A DNA stretch of 64,000 nucleotides from contig JAPOVL010000015.1 in NCBI GenBank assembly GCA_026708115.1, forward strand, positions 1 through 64,000. Direction: 5' to 3'. The notes beneath the pieces are model-generated. The model was not told the origin of the DNA and made no database searches. It worked only from the letters and a program-made list of their open reading frames with translations. Positions 7,877 through 16,487 of this stretch are shown piece after piece (position 1 is the first letter of the stretch; every line of letters begins with the position of its first letter). The position numbers were made by a program, and so were the translations under genes. The stretch is from Chloroflexota bacterium (GTDB lineage Bacteria; Chloroflexota; Anaerolineae; Aggregatilineales; Phototrophicaceae).

Positions 7877-9184
7877 GTGTATGATAGCTCTATAATGCGA
7901 GAACGACGATCAACCATATCAGGCTTGTACAAGAGGCCACTTTCCGAAAGGCAGGCGATCACCCGCGACTGGGCCGATCTTACCGACAAGGACCTGCGAG
8001 CCCTGGAAGAAGGGGGCTTGGCCTTGCATGAGGCCGATCTGATGATTGAAAATGTCATCGGACGATATGCCTTGCCTTTTGGCGTCGCCACCAACTTCTT
8101 GATCAATGACACCGACTATCTGATTCCAATGGTCATTGAAGAGCCATCGGTCGTTGCCGCCTGCAGCTACGCTGCCAAGCTGTTTCGCGCGGGTGGAGGC
8201 TTCCAGGCGTCGAGCGACGAGTCGCTGATGACGGGCCAGATTCAACTGCTTGATGTCGAGGACAGAAGTCGCGTTGTCCAGACCATTGAGAGGCATAAGG
8301 CCGAGATAATCGACAAGGCGAACGAAACAGCAGGCAGCATCAAGGCACGCGGAGGCGGCGCCGTCGACCTGCAAACTCGTGTTTTCAAGAATACAAGTAT
8401 AGGGGAGATGATCGTCGTTCATCTGCTCTACGATGCGCGTGATGCCATGGGCGCAAACGCAGTGAATACAGCTCTGGAACAGGTCTCGCCATTCATCGAA
8501 AAGATCACGGGCGGCCGGGTAAATCTGCGCATTCTAAGCAATCTGTCCGACAAGAGAATGGCTTGGGCCGAAGGCAGTATTCCCGCCTCCGCCCTCGGCC
8601 ACGAATGCGCGAGCGGGCCGGAAGTCATCGACAGCATTCTGGAGGCCGCCGTGTTCGCCGAGCTGGATCCCTACCGCGCGGCCACCCACAATAAAGGCAT
8701 CATGAACGGTGTTGACGCCCTGCTGATCGCCACAGGGAATGACTGGCGGGCAGTCGAAGCGGGCGCGCATGCCTATGCGGCGCGCGCCGGCCGCTATACA
8801 AGCCTTTCGCGCTGGTGGAAAGATGAACACGGCGACTTGCGAGGGCGAATTGAATTGCCCTTGGCGGTCGGCATTGTCGGCGGGGCGACGCGCGTCCAGC
8901 GACTGGCCCAGACCGCGCTCAAGATTCTCGGCGTTCAGTCGGCTCGGCAACTGGCGGAAGTGGCCGCGGCGGTGGGACTGGCGCAAAACCTGGCGGCAAT
9001 GCGCGCGCTGGCCACCGATGGCATTCAGAGCGGGCACATGCGTATGCACGCCCGCCAACTGGCGATTGCCGCCGGCGCACCTACAGAAGATGTTGTGGCG
9101 ATAGCGCAGCAAATGAAAGCGGAAGGCAAGATTCGATTGGAGCGCGCAAGAGAATTGGTCAATCAACGAAAGTCACCATCATGA
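7877..9184 (+). CDS. mvaA: Hydroxymethylglutaryl-CoA reductase, class II
   Basis: Makes (R)-mevalonate from HMG-CoA in the mevalonate pathway (class II enzymes can also run in reverse). The 435-residue product carries the four catalytic residues of the class: Glu58 in MIENVIG, Lys273 in HNKGIMNG, Asp289 in GNDWRA and His387 in GHMRMH. The GTG at 7877 has GAGGGG 5 nt upstream; an ATG 6 codons in has no ribosome site. The stop overlaps the HMG-CoA synthase ATG by 4 bases (ATGA), so the two are translationally coupled, and the thiolase homologue follows. This operon context supports the biosynthetic direction. Confidence 0.96.
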   Translation: MYDSSIMRERRSTISGLYKRPLSERQAITRDWADLTDKDLRALEEGGLALHEADLMIENVIGRYALPFGVATNFLINDTDYLIPMVIEEPSVVAACSYAAKLFRAGGGFQASSDESLMTGQIQLLDVEDRSRVVQTIERHKAEIIDKANETAGSIKARGGGAVDLQTRVFKNTSIGEMIVVHLLYDARDAMGANAVNTALEQVSPFIEKITGGRVNLRILSNLSDKRMAWAEGSIPASALGHECASGPEVIDSILEAAVFAELDPYRAATHNKGIMNGVDALLIATGNDWRAVEAGAHAYAARAGRYTSLSRWWKDEHGDLRGRIELPLAVGIVGGATRVQRLAQTALKILGVQSARQLAEVAAAVGLAQNLAAMRALATDGIQSGHMRMHARQLAIAAGAPTEDVVAIAQQMKAEGKIRLERARELVNQRKSPS

Positions 9185-10248
9185 ATAGGGAATCACACTG
9201 GTTAATGAAGCCGGATCGAGGCGTAGGCATCGTCGGATATGGCGCCTACATACCGCGCTATCGATTGCCTGGCCGCGAGATCTCGCGAATATGGACGAAT
9301 GGACAGGGCGCTGTGCCGGTGCAGGAAAAGGCAGTAGCGGGTATAGACGAAGATGTGATTACAATGTCGATTGAGGCGGCGCGCAACGCTATCGCTTGTG
9401 CCGGGATTGACGCTGAAGATATTCGCGCGGTTTGGGTCGGCAGCGAGAGCCACCCCTACGCGGTAAAGCCGTCAAGTACGATCGTCGCCGAAAGCATTGG
9501 CGCCTCAGCCAATATCCAGGCCGCGGACTGGGAGTTCGCCTGCAAAGCGGGAACCGAAGCCGTGCAAGCGTCGATTGGGATCGTCGGCAGCGGTATGGCG
9601 CGCTATACATTGAGTATCGGCATGGACACAGCACAAGGCAGACCCGGCGACGCCCTGGAGTTTACGGCTGCTTCCGGCGGCGCCGCTTTTATATTGGGAC
9701 CGGCCGAGGAAAGTTACGCCGTCTATCAAGGGAGTTACAGTTACGTTACGGATACGCCCGACTTCTGGCGCAGATCCGGGGAAACTTATCCCAGTCACGG
9801 GGATCGCTTCACCGGTGAACCAGCCTACTTCGCCCATACCATCTCAGCCGCAAAGGCGTTGATGGACATGATGGGCAGTTGCGCTCAAGACTATCAGCAT
9901 GCCGTTTTTCATCAGCCCAATGTCAAGTTTCCCGCGCGCGCCGCCAGGTCGCTTGGCTTCACGACAGAACAGATCGCGGCGGGCTTGCTCACGAACGAAA
10001 TCGGCAATGTTTACTCCGGCTCGTGCATGATCGGATTGACCGCGATCCTCGATCGGGCGCACCCTGGCGATCGGATTCTGATGGTTAGCTATGGCAGCGG
10101 GGCAGGATCGGACGCCTTTGACCTGTGCGTTACCGAGCGGATCGACGCGAAGCCGAAAGATGTGCCGTCCGCCCGGGACTATATACAGCGGCGCAGCGAA
10201 ATTGACTATGCGACTTACGTTCGCTATCGCGACAAACTCAAGGACTAG
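9181..10248 (+). CDS. mvaS: Hydroxymethylglutaryl-CoA synthase, archaeal type
   Basis: Condenses acetoacetyl-CoA with acetyl-CoA to HMG-CoA. The 355-residue size, the [14 protein letters not shown] start and catalytic Cys121 ([10 protein letters not shown]), His244 (FHQPN) and the GSGAGSDAF segment identify the archaeal-type enzyme. In archaea this type works in a complex with a thiolase and a DUF35 scaffold that channels acetoacetyl-CoA, and both partners are encoded just downstream here. The first ATG overlaps the HMGR stop; an internal ATG at 9205 ([11 protein letters not shown]) fits the family start equally well. Unlike its thiolase neighbour, all catalytic residues I can check are intact. 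Confidence 0.95.
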   Translation: MNRESHWLMKPDRGVGIVGYGAYIPRYRLPGREISRIWTNGQGAVPVQEKAVAGIDEDVITMSIEAARNAIACAGIDAEDIRAVWVGSESHPYAVKPSSTIVAESIGASANIQAADWEFACKAGTEAVQASIGIVGSGMARYTLSIGMDTAQGRPGDALEFTAASGGAAFILGPAEESYAVYQGSYSYVTDTPDFWRRSGETYPSHGDRFTGEPAYFAHTISAAKALMDMMGSCAQDYQHAVFHQPNVKFPARAARSLGFTTEQIAAGLLTNEIGNVYSGSCMIGLTAILDRAHPGDRILMVSYGSGAGSDAFDLCVTERIDAKPKDVPSARDYIQRRSEIDYATYVRYRDKLKD

Positions 10249-10250
10249 AC

Positions 10251-11420
10251 ATGAATGTTTCAATTATCGGCGCAGGCATGATCCCGGTGCGCGAGCACTG
10301 GTCGAAGGGCATTCGCGAGTTGGCGGCGGAAGCCGCCGAATTGGCTCTCGCGGACGCAGGAATCGCTCAAGTTGACGCCATGTACGTCGGCAACGCCTAT
10401 GGCGCGACTTTCAACCAACAGACCCAGTTGGGCAGCTTAATCGGGTCGGCGTTAGGGATGCGCGGCATCGAGGCATTCACATGTGAAGCGGGCGACGCGT
10501 CGGGCGGCGTCGCCCTGCGAACGGCCTGTCTCGCCGTGGAGTCCGGATTGCTGAGGTCGGCGCTGGTCGTCGGTGTTGAGAAGGCGACTGACATCGTCGG
10601 TCCCGCACGCGTTGGCGCGCGCAATATCAGTCTGGATGCCGACCTGGAATCGGTCAACGGCGTGACCATGACCGCCTTGGCGGCACTGCTGATGCGGCGA
10701 TACATGCATCAGAACGATCTGACTCTGTCGGACTTTGAAGGGTTTAGCATCAACGCTCACAGTAATGGCGCTGTCAATCCCTGCGCAATGTATCGCAACA
10801 AGCTGCGAGACGGGACATTTGCCAAAGCGCCGATGATTGCCGACCCGGTAAGCCTGTTTGATTGCGCGCCAGATGGAGACGGCGCCGCAGCTGTCGTACT
10901 GGTTAAGTCGGATCTTGCGGCTGATATGGTGCCGCAGCCGGTGCAAATCTGCGCCAGCGCGGTTGCGACGGATCAATTTATGTTGCAGGACCGCGACGAT
11001 CCACTTCAATTCGCAGCAATCGGAAAATCGTTTCGTGACGCGCTGGAACAAGCCCAACTTCGGCGCGAGGATATTGACCTGTTTGAATTGCATGACGCCT
11101 ATACAATTATGACGGCGCTTGCCCTTGAAGCGATGGGATATTGTCTTCCGGGCGCTGGCTGGATGCTGGCCTCAGACGGGGGATCGCATATTTCTCTGGA
11201 CGGCGATCTACCCATTAGCACTTTCGGAGGGCTAAAGAGCCGGGGTAATCCTGGCGGAGCGGCCGGCATCTACCAAGCCGTGGAATCGGCCCTGCAATTG
11301 CGCGAGTCCGCCGGCCCGAATCAAGTTCCTGGGGCGCGGCGCGCGCTCATCCAGAATGTCGCCGGCCCGGGAAGCACCGTGGTAACGCACATCTTGCAGA
11401 GACAGCCGGACGAAGCCTGA
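10251..11420 (+). CDS. Thiolase-family protein lacking the catalytic Cys
   Basis: Two bases after the HMG-CoA synthase stop, a 389-residue member of the SCPx/archaeal thiolase family begins. It aligns by eye with archaeal acetoacetyl-CoA thiolases that partner HMGS: VVGVEKATD, DCAPDGDGAAAVV, ELHDAYTI and FGGLKSRGNP. In those enzymes the nucleophile lies in EAACASG; here the segment is EAGDASGG, with Asp83 in the Cys position. The GHP histidine is also changed (RGNPGG, Asn333). His281 of HDAYT remains. It may be a non-condensing structural partner of HMGS, or a thiolase-like enzyme with other chemistry, such as the Cys-less Ltp2-type aldolases that also pair with DUF35 domains. Family membership is clear; thiolase activity is doubtful. 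Confidence 0.9.
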   Translation: MNVSIIGAGMIPVREHWSKGIRELAAEAAELALADAGIAQVDAMYVGNAYGATFNQQTQLGSLIGSALGMRGIEAFTCEAGDASGGVALRTACLAVESGLLRSALVVGVEKATDIVGPARVGARNISLDADLESVNGVTMTALAALLMRRYMHQNDLTLSDFEGFSINAHSNGAVNPCAMYRNKLRDGTFAKAPMIADPVSLFDCAPDGDGAAAVVLVKSDLAADMVPQPVQICASAVATDQFMLQDRDDPLQFAAIGKSFRDALEQAQLRREDIDLFELHDAYTIMTALALEAMGYCLPGAGWMLASDGGSHISLDGDLPISTFGGLKSRGNPGGAAGIYQAVESALQLRESAGPNQVPGARRALIQNVAGPGSTVVTHILQRQPDEA

Positions 11421-11441
11421 TAGGCTGTGACAGTGTCAATT

Positions 11442-11455
11442 GCTATCACGATAGC
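11442..11455. promoter_or_regulatory. Palindrome GCTATC-AC-GATAGC before the DUF35 pair
   Basis: Perfect 6-bp arms. The same motif with two changes lies upstream of HMGR (7837-7850). As RNA it could form a 5-bp hairpin followed by TTTTG, so a weak terminator after the thiolase homologue is the alternative reading. Confidence 0.3.
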
Positions 11456-11520
11456 TTTTGATAGGCAGCTAATCGTAAAGTGATGGCGAACATCAAAGCT
11501 GGGGGGCAAGGAGTGACAAG

Positions 11521-11679
11521 ATGCGTGTAGCCAAATACTGGCGTAACAACAAACTTCGCTATCGCTTGATCCGGGGCGCTGAAGGCGCCGGCCGAAAGCT
11601 GGAGGTCAAGCCCAAGTCCAAAGACAGACGTCATATCGCGCTGCGCCGCGAAGCAGCGCTAGAGGCAGAGACGGCCTAA
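11521..11679 (+). CDS. DUF35 N-terminal fragment without zinc cysteines
   Basis: Preceded by a strong AAGGAGTG ribosome site. The 52-residue product starts MRVAKYWRNNKLRYRLI, which matches the N-terminal helix of DUF35 (ChsH2-like) proteins that accompany thiolases and HMG-CoA synthase. In normal members a rubredoxin-like CxxC...CxxC zinc ribbon follows; here the corresponding stretch (GAEGAGRKLEVKPKSKDRR) keeps the GRKL spacing but has no cysteine. The frame ends in TAATG, overlapping the start of the OB-fold part. Either the gene has been split into two coupled subunits or it is decaying; the good ribosome site argues for expression. Confidence 0.6.
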   Translation: MRVAKYWRNNKLRYRLIRGAEGAGRKLEVKPKSKDRRHIALRREAALEAETA

Positions 11680-11987
11680 TGCTTGACCAAGAGTCACGGG
11701 ATTCGGACACGCAATACTCACGCGCTGCAGGTAGAGCCTCAGCCAAGGGCGGTACCGTATACAGTTATACGCTGCTGCAGGAACCGCCTTTGGGTTACGA
11801 ATCGCAGGCGCCGTACTACGTGGCATGGGTGGAGTTGGATGACGGCGGTTTGGTGACAGCGCAATTGACAGACATTGATGGACCCGTGCAAATTGGGGAT
11901 CGCGTAGAGATGGTGACCCGCAAACTTACGACTGACGGGCCGCAAGGCATGATTGTCTACGGTTACAAGTTTCGTCCGGCACTTTAG
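11679..11987 (+). CDS. DUF35 OB-fold domain protein (C-terminal half)
   Basis: The 102-residue product holds the DUF35 OB fold: GTVYSYTLLQEPPLGYE, APYYVAWVELDDG, TAQLTDIDGPVQIGDRVEM and the terminal IVYGYKFRP. In archaeal HMG-CoA synthase/thiolase complexes this domain clamps CoA and channels acetoacetyl-CoA. It starts at ATG 11679, overlapping the stop of the N-terminal half (TAATG), which implies coupled translation of two polypeptides instead of one. The first 25 residues are polar and family-unlike. It lies immediately downstream of the HMGR/HMGS/thiolase operon and before a terminator. Confidence 0.85.
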   Translation: MLDQESRDSDTQYSRAAGRASAKGGTVYSYTLLQEPPLGYESQAPYYVAWVELDDGGLVTAQLTDIDGPVQIGDRVEMVTRKLTTDGPQGMIVYGYKFRPAL

Positions 11988-12019
11988 CAGGGTCAGTTGA
12001 AGACATCAGCAGACAAAAC

Positions 12020-12045
12020 AAAAGCCGCTCGTCTGAGCGGCTTTT
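12020..12045. terminator. Bidirectional terminator
   Basis: AAAAGCCGCTC-GTCT-GAGCGGCTTTT: 11-bp stem, 4-nt loop, with A-rich 5' and T-rich 3' sides. It serves both the DUF35 operon and the convergent ABC ATPase gene. Confidence 0.9.
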
Positions 12046-12073
12046 GCTGTCTATTGGTAAGCTAGGAACCCGA

Positions 12074-13207
12074 CTAGACGCTCTGAGCAACCTTGCGCTT
12101 TTCATCGTATGCCAAAGAGATTTCGCTGTCGGAATCAAAGATGTGGATGTTGTCCAGATTGAATGTCACGCTCATTTCGCTGCCCACGGTCGCATCGGTC
12201 CGCGGATCGGTACGGGCGATGAAGTTCTTGCCGCCGCTCTCGAGGTAGATGATCACCTCGTTGCCCATCTGCTCTACAACCTCGACATTGGACGCAAGGT
12301 TGGCCGGGATGATGCCCTGTGGCAAGTAATTCGAGTCATGAATGTCTTCCGGACGGATGCCGCAAACAACATCTGAGCCAACATGGCTGCTGTAGGTCGC
12401 GGTCTTGTTCGCGGGCATGCGCAAGGAGAACGATCCCAGGTCCACGACAATGTTGTCCCCATCCGGTTTAAGCGTCGCATCGAAGAAATTCATCGACGGG
12501 CTGCCAATGAAACCGGCCACGAATACGTTGCGCGGATTGTGATACAGATTATAGGGAGAATCGATCTGTTGCAGCCTGCCTTCGTTGAGCACACAGATCC
12601 GCGTTCCCATGGTCATGGCTTCGACCTGATCATGCGTTACGTAGATGAAGGTCGTTTCCAGACGCTGGTGCAGCCGGCTGATAAAGGAACGAGCTTCGAC
12701 GCGCAACTTGGCATCGAGATTCGATAGCGGCTCGTCCATCAAGAAGACGGCTGGCTCGCGCACAATGGCGCGACCCACGGCGACGCGTTGACGCTGACCA
12801 CCGGAGAGCTGGCGCGGACGCCGATCGAGCAAGTGACCGATACCCAATTCATTGGCGGCTTCGCGAACGCGCTCGTCAATGATTTTCTTGGGCGTTTTGC
12901 GCAGCTTCAAACCGAAAGCCATGTTATCATACACGGTCATATGCGGATAAAGGGCGTAACTCTGGAACACCATAGCCACATCGCGGTCCTTAGGCGCGAC
13001 ATTGTTGACAACACGGTCGCCGATCAAAATCTCGCCCTCGGTGATTTCTTCCAGACCAGCAAGCATACGCAAGCTCGTCGATTTACCGCATCCGGATGGT
13101 CCGACGAAAACCAGAAATTCTTTGTCGGCGACCTCAATGTTCAAGTCCGATACGACACGTTGATCGCCAAAATCCTTTGAAACATGATTGAATGTAACAC
13201 CAGCCAC
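12074..13207 (-). CDS. ABC transporter ATPase, MalK/UgpC type
   Basis: Energises import of a sugar or glycerol-3-phosphate-like solute. The 377-residue protein has Walker A GPSGCGKST, Q-loop FQSYALYPHM, signature LSGGQRQRVAVGRA, Walker B VFLMDEPLSNLD, H-loop THDQVEAM and the C-terminal MalK-type OB domain starting near VFVAGFIGSPSMNFF. It starts with GTG at 13207 after GGAGG. No permease or binding-protein gene is adjacent, so it probably serves several sugar importers as a shared ATPase, as is common for this type. Promoter elements lie upstream at 13299-13326. Substrate unknown. Confidence 0.93.
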   Translation of the reverse strand: MAGVTFNHVSKDFGDQRVVSDLNIEVADKEFLVFVGPSGCGKSTSLRMLAGLEEITEGEILIGDRVVNNVAPKDRDVAMVFQSYALYPHMTVYDNMAFGLKLRKTPKKIIDERVREAANELGIGHLLDRRPRQLSGGQRQRVAVGRAIVREPAVFLMDEPLSNLDAKLRVEARSFISRLHQRLETTFIYVTHDQVEAMTMGTRICVLNEGRLQQIDSPYNLYHNPRNVFVAGFIGSPSMNFFDATLKPDGDNIVVDLGSFSLRMPANKTATYSSHVGSDVVCGIRPEDIHDSNYLPQGIIPANLASNVEVVEQMGNEVIIYLESGGKNFIARTDPRTDATVGSEMSVTFNLDNIHIFDSDSEISLAYDEKRKVAQSV

Positions 13208-13298
13208 GAGAGCCTCCGATCAATTACCTAGATGGACGATAATACTGTTAAAACTGCACAAACACCCTACTTGACAGTGATTTGCTTTTATAGTGGCA

Positions 13299-13326
13299 AT
13301 TATAGCGGTTTTTTCTGATTTTGCAA
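13299..13326 (-). promoter_or_regulatory. Sigma-70-like promoter of the ABC ATPase gene
   Basis: On the minus strand: TTGCAA, 16-nt spacer, TATAAT, about 90 bp before the GTG start. Confidence 0.6.
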
Positions 13327-13384
13327 ATATTTTGGCGAATTGATGTAAAATTCCCGTAAACTCCCAGCGGAGAACGAAGAAGCC

Positions 13385-14605
13385 ATGGCTGACAATCCAA
13401 ACGCAGAGATCATCGCTATAGGAACGGAATTGCTTCTGGGCGAGATCACAGATACAAATTCGGTCTTCATGGCCAGGCAGTTGCGGAACGTCGGCGTCAA
13501 CATTTTCTTAATGACGACGGTGGGCGACAACCTCGGCAGGATCGCCGAATCGATAAGAGCGGCTCTGGACCGCGCGGAGATCGTTATAACTTGCGGCGGG
13601 CTGGGACCAACTGTGGATGATATGACGCGGCAAGCCGTTGCCGACGCCACTGATAGGCCTCTCGAGTTTCATCAATCCCTATACGACAGCATTGCCGAAA
13701 GATTTCGCGGCTTTGGCGTTCGCATGACCGAAAACAATCGACAACAAGCTTACTTGCCGCATGACGCCATATTAATAGAAAACCCCGTCGGCACAGCGCC
13801 GGCTTTCATTGTTGAGTCGGACTCGGGCATCGTTATCAGCCTGCCCGGGGTCCCGCGAGAAATGAAATACCTGCTGACCGAATCTGTCCTGCCCTATTTG
13901 CTTCGCAAGTTTGATCTGGGCATTATCGTTGCCAGGACCTTGAAGACCGCCGGCATCGGCGAAAGTTCGCTGGATGACATAATCGGCGCGGACATCCTTA
14001 ATGAGCGCAATCCAAGTGTTGGCCTGGCGGCGCATCATGGTTGCGTCGATATCCGTCTGACTGCCAAGGCGAAGAGTAAAGTCGCAGCGGAGTCGCTCTT
14101 GGACGCGATGCAGCACAGGCTTTTTGACCGAGTCGGGGATCATATCTTCGGGACCGACGAGGCGACATTAGAGGGCGTAGTTTCACAGATGCTGGGGGCG
14201 CGCCAACTCTCGATTCACATATTGGAAGCTGGCTTGCCGGGCGTCATAAGCGAGCGACTCGATTCGGGCCTGTCTCTTGTTACTTCAGAGTTACTTGCTC
14301 ATCCAGATGATTTATTCCACCGACTAGGGCGGGAGTCGCGGGAAATCTCGCTGAGGCAGTTGGCTGTGGATGCGGTTCAGCGTTCTCGACGAGAAAACAG
14401 GTCTGATGCCTGCGTTGTTTCGCTGAGTTATCCCGATCTTGACGAGAATGCGGATGTTGAGCAGGGTAGCGCCATCGCCATCGCAACCGCCGCCGGCATC
14501 GCGTACCGGGCATACGGTTTCGGCGCTCGCTCGGCTCTGGCACAAGAATGGCTGTCTCGCTGGGGCCTGGCCAACCTGTGGCGAATGCTCAAAGATGGAG
14601 ATTGA
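13385..14605 (+). CDS. cinA: CinA-like protein with degenerate C-terminal domain
   Basis: The N-terminal half is a normal MoCF/COG1058 domain (IAIGTELLLGEITDTNS, CGGLGPTVDDMTR, PVGTAPAF, LPGVPREMKYL), which in CinA acts as an ADP-ribose pyrophosphatase. The C-terminal half has the length of the PncC NMN-deamidase domain, but the catalytic AESCTGG motif reads LEAGLPG and the TGIAGP-type loop is not visible, so deamidase activity is probably lost. Weak family traces remain at the end (FGARSALAQEWLSRWGLANLWRML). The 406-residue length is normal for CinA, so this is divergence, not truncation. It is divergent from the ABC ATPase and convergent with lepA. Confidence 0.85.
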   Translation: MADNPNAEIIAIGTELLLGEITDTNSVFMARQLRNVGVNIFLMTTVGDNLGRIAESIRAALDRAEIVITCGGLGPTVDDMTRQAVADATDRPLEFHQSLYDSIAERFRGFGVRMTENNRQQAYLPHDAILIENPVGTAPAFIVESDSGIVISLPGVPREMKYLLTESVLPYLLRKFDLGIIVARTLKTAGIGESSLDDIIGADILNERNPSVGLAAHHGCVDIRLTAKAKSKVAAESLLDAMQHRLFDRVGDHIFGTDEATLEGVVSQMLGARQLSIHILEAGLPGVISERLDSGLSLVTSELLAHPDDLFHRLGRESREISLRQLAVDAVQRSRRENRSDACVVSLSYPDLDENADVEQGSAIAIATAAGIAYRAYGFGARSALAQEWLSRWGLANLWRMLKDGD

Positions 14606-14621
14606 GCACAGGACTAACGGA

Positions 14622-16421
14622 TCATTCGTCCAGGCTCAATAGCGCCATGAAGGCTTCTTGCGGCACCTCTACAGAGCCGATCATCTTCATGCGCTTTTTG
14701 CCCTTTTTTTGCTTTTCCAGCAGTTTCTTTTTTCGCGTGACGTCTCCGCCGTAGCACTTTGCCAGCACGTCTTTCCGCAGCGCTTTTACATTTGCGCGCG
14801 AGATCACCCGTTTGCCGACAGCGGCTTGCACCGGCACCGTGAACATTTGCCGCGGGATCAATTTCTTTAGCCTGGTAATCAAACGCTGGCCCCGGTGATA
14901 AGCATCGTCGCGATGGCAAATCATGGCCAATGCATCGACCGGCTCGCCATTTACCAAGACATCAATCTTGACCAGGTCGCCGGCGCGATATTCATGGAAC
15001 TGATAGTCGAGACTGGCATAACCCTGGGTTACGCTTTTGAGTTTGTCATAGAAGTCGATGATAATTTCCGACAGTGGTATAGAGAAATGCAGGATGATCC
15101 GCGATGCGTCGAGATATTCGGTCGTTTCGTAGAGCCCGCGCTTGTTGATTACCAGATCCATGACAGCACCGATATAGGTTTGCGGCGCGTAAATCTGGAT
15201 CTTCATCCAGGGCTCCTGGATCTCGACTATTGCGTTTTCGTCAGGCAACAAAGCCGGGCTGTCTATCAGGGCTGTCTCGCCATTCTTTTGCAATACGCGG
15301 TATTCGACGCTCGGCGCCGTCGCTAAGATGTCCAGGTCGTATTCGCGCTCCAGGCGCTCCTGGATGATCTCCATGTGGAACAACCCCAGGAAGCCCGCTC
15401 GAAAACCGAAATTCAGCGCCTGAGATGTTTCCGGTTGAAAGGCCAGGGAAGCGTCGTTGAGCTGAAGCTTGTCTAGCGCATCGCGCAAATCGGCGTAGTC
15501 TTCGTTGTTCGTTGGGTAGATACCGGCAAAGACCATCGGCTTGACCATCTCATAGCCGGGCAAGGCTACCTGACTGCCTTTGTTCGCCAAGGTCACGGTG
15601 TCGCCGACGCGGCACTCGCGGACGGTTTTCAGACCTGTGGCGATATAACCTACTTCTCCGGCGCGCAAATCGTCAACCGCGCGCATGATGGGGTCGAAGA
15701 CGCCGATTTCCACCGGCTCAAAGCGGGCGCCTGTCGCGACGAGCTTGAGCATGTGACGTCGATCGATCGCGCCATCAACCACCCGCACGTATGCAATGAC
15801 TCCCTTGTAGGCATCGTAGTGCGAATCAAAGACGAGGGCGCGGAATGGCTGCTCGGCGTCGGTTGACGGCGGCGGCACCTCGACGAGCACCTTCTCCAGC
15901 AAGTCACGCACGCCGATGCCATTCTTGGCCGAAATGCGGCACATTTCCTGCGCTGGCGTACCCAACAGCTCTTCCACATCACCGGCCACGTCGCCCGGCT
16001 GCGCTGCCGGCAAATCGATCTTGTTGATGACTGGAATGATTTCCAGGTCTTGTTCCAATGCCAAATAGACATTAGAGAGCGTCTGCGCTTCGATTCCCTG
16101 GCTGGCGTCGACGACAAGAATCGCGCCCTCGCAGGCTTGCAGCGCTCGGCTTACTTCATATGTGAAATCGACGTGCCCCGGGGTATCAATCAAGTTGATC
16201 GTATATTGATTGCCGTCGTCGGCGTCGTAAAGCATTCTCACCGCAGAGGCCTTGATCGTCACGCCACGTTCGCGTTCCAGCGCCATGCTGTCCAGCAATT
16301 GTTCTTGCATCTCGCGCGCGGCAACTGTATTGGTCAATTCCAGCAAACGATCCGCCAAGGTGCTCTTGCCGTGATCGACATGGGCTATGATACAGAAGTT
16401 GCGGATTTGATCGATTTCCAT
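14622..16421 (-). CDS. lepA: Elongation factor 4 (LepA) GTPase
   Basis: Ribosome-associated translational GTPase. The 599-residue length is standard. G1 AHVDHGKSTLADRL, switch ERERGVTIKASAVRM, G3 DTPGHVDF, G4 NKIDLP and G5 SAKNGIG are present, followed by domain II, the EF-G-like domains III and V and the LepA-specific C-terminal domain with PRQMFTVPVQAAVGKRVISR and the basic KKKLLEKQKKGKKRMK tail. It converges on cinA with a 16-bp gap and lies downstream of tlyA on the same strand. Confidence 0.98.
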   Translation of the reverse strand: MEIDQIRNFCIIAHVDHGKSTLADRLLELTNTVAAREMQEQLLDSMALERERGVTIKASAVRMLYDADDGNQYTINLIDTPGHVDFTYEVSRALQACEGAILVVDASQGIEAQTLSNVYLALEQDLEIIPVINKIDLPAAQPGDVAGDVEELLGTPAQEMCRISAKNGIGVRDLLEKVLVEVPPPSTDAEQPFRALVFDSHYDAYKGVIAYVRVVDGAIDRRHMLKLVATGARFEPVEIGVFDPIMRAVDDLRAGEVGYIATGLKTVRECRVGDTVTLANKGSQVALPGYEMVKPMVFAGIYPTNNEDYADLRDALDKLQLNDASLAFQPETSQALNFGFRAGFLGLFHMEIIQERLEREYDLDILATAPSVEYRVLQKNGETALIDSPALLPDENAIVEIQEPWMKIQIYAPQTYIGAVMDLVINKRGLYETTEYLDASRIILHFSIPLSEIIIDFYDKLKSVTQGYASLDYQFHEYRAGDLVKIDVLVNGEPVDALAMICHRDDAYHRGQRLITRLKKLIPRQMFTVPVQAAVGKRVISRANVKALRKDVLAKCYGGDVTRKKKLLEKQKKGKKRMKMIGSVEVPQEAFMALLSLDE

Positions 16422-16487
16422 GTTCGTCTTTGTTCCAGACCTTCGGAAGTCATTATCATCGATTAATGATTGCTGGAGTAGGGCTAG

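Noticed and set aside
13271-13306. Plus-strand promoter TTGACA for cinA
   Set aside because: The -35 is perfect but no -10 hexamer lies at 16-18 nt; the TATA-like sequence nearby belongs to the minus-strand promoter.
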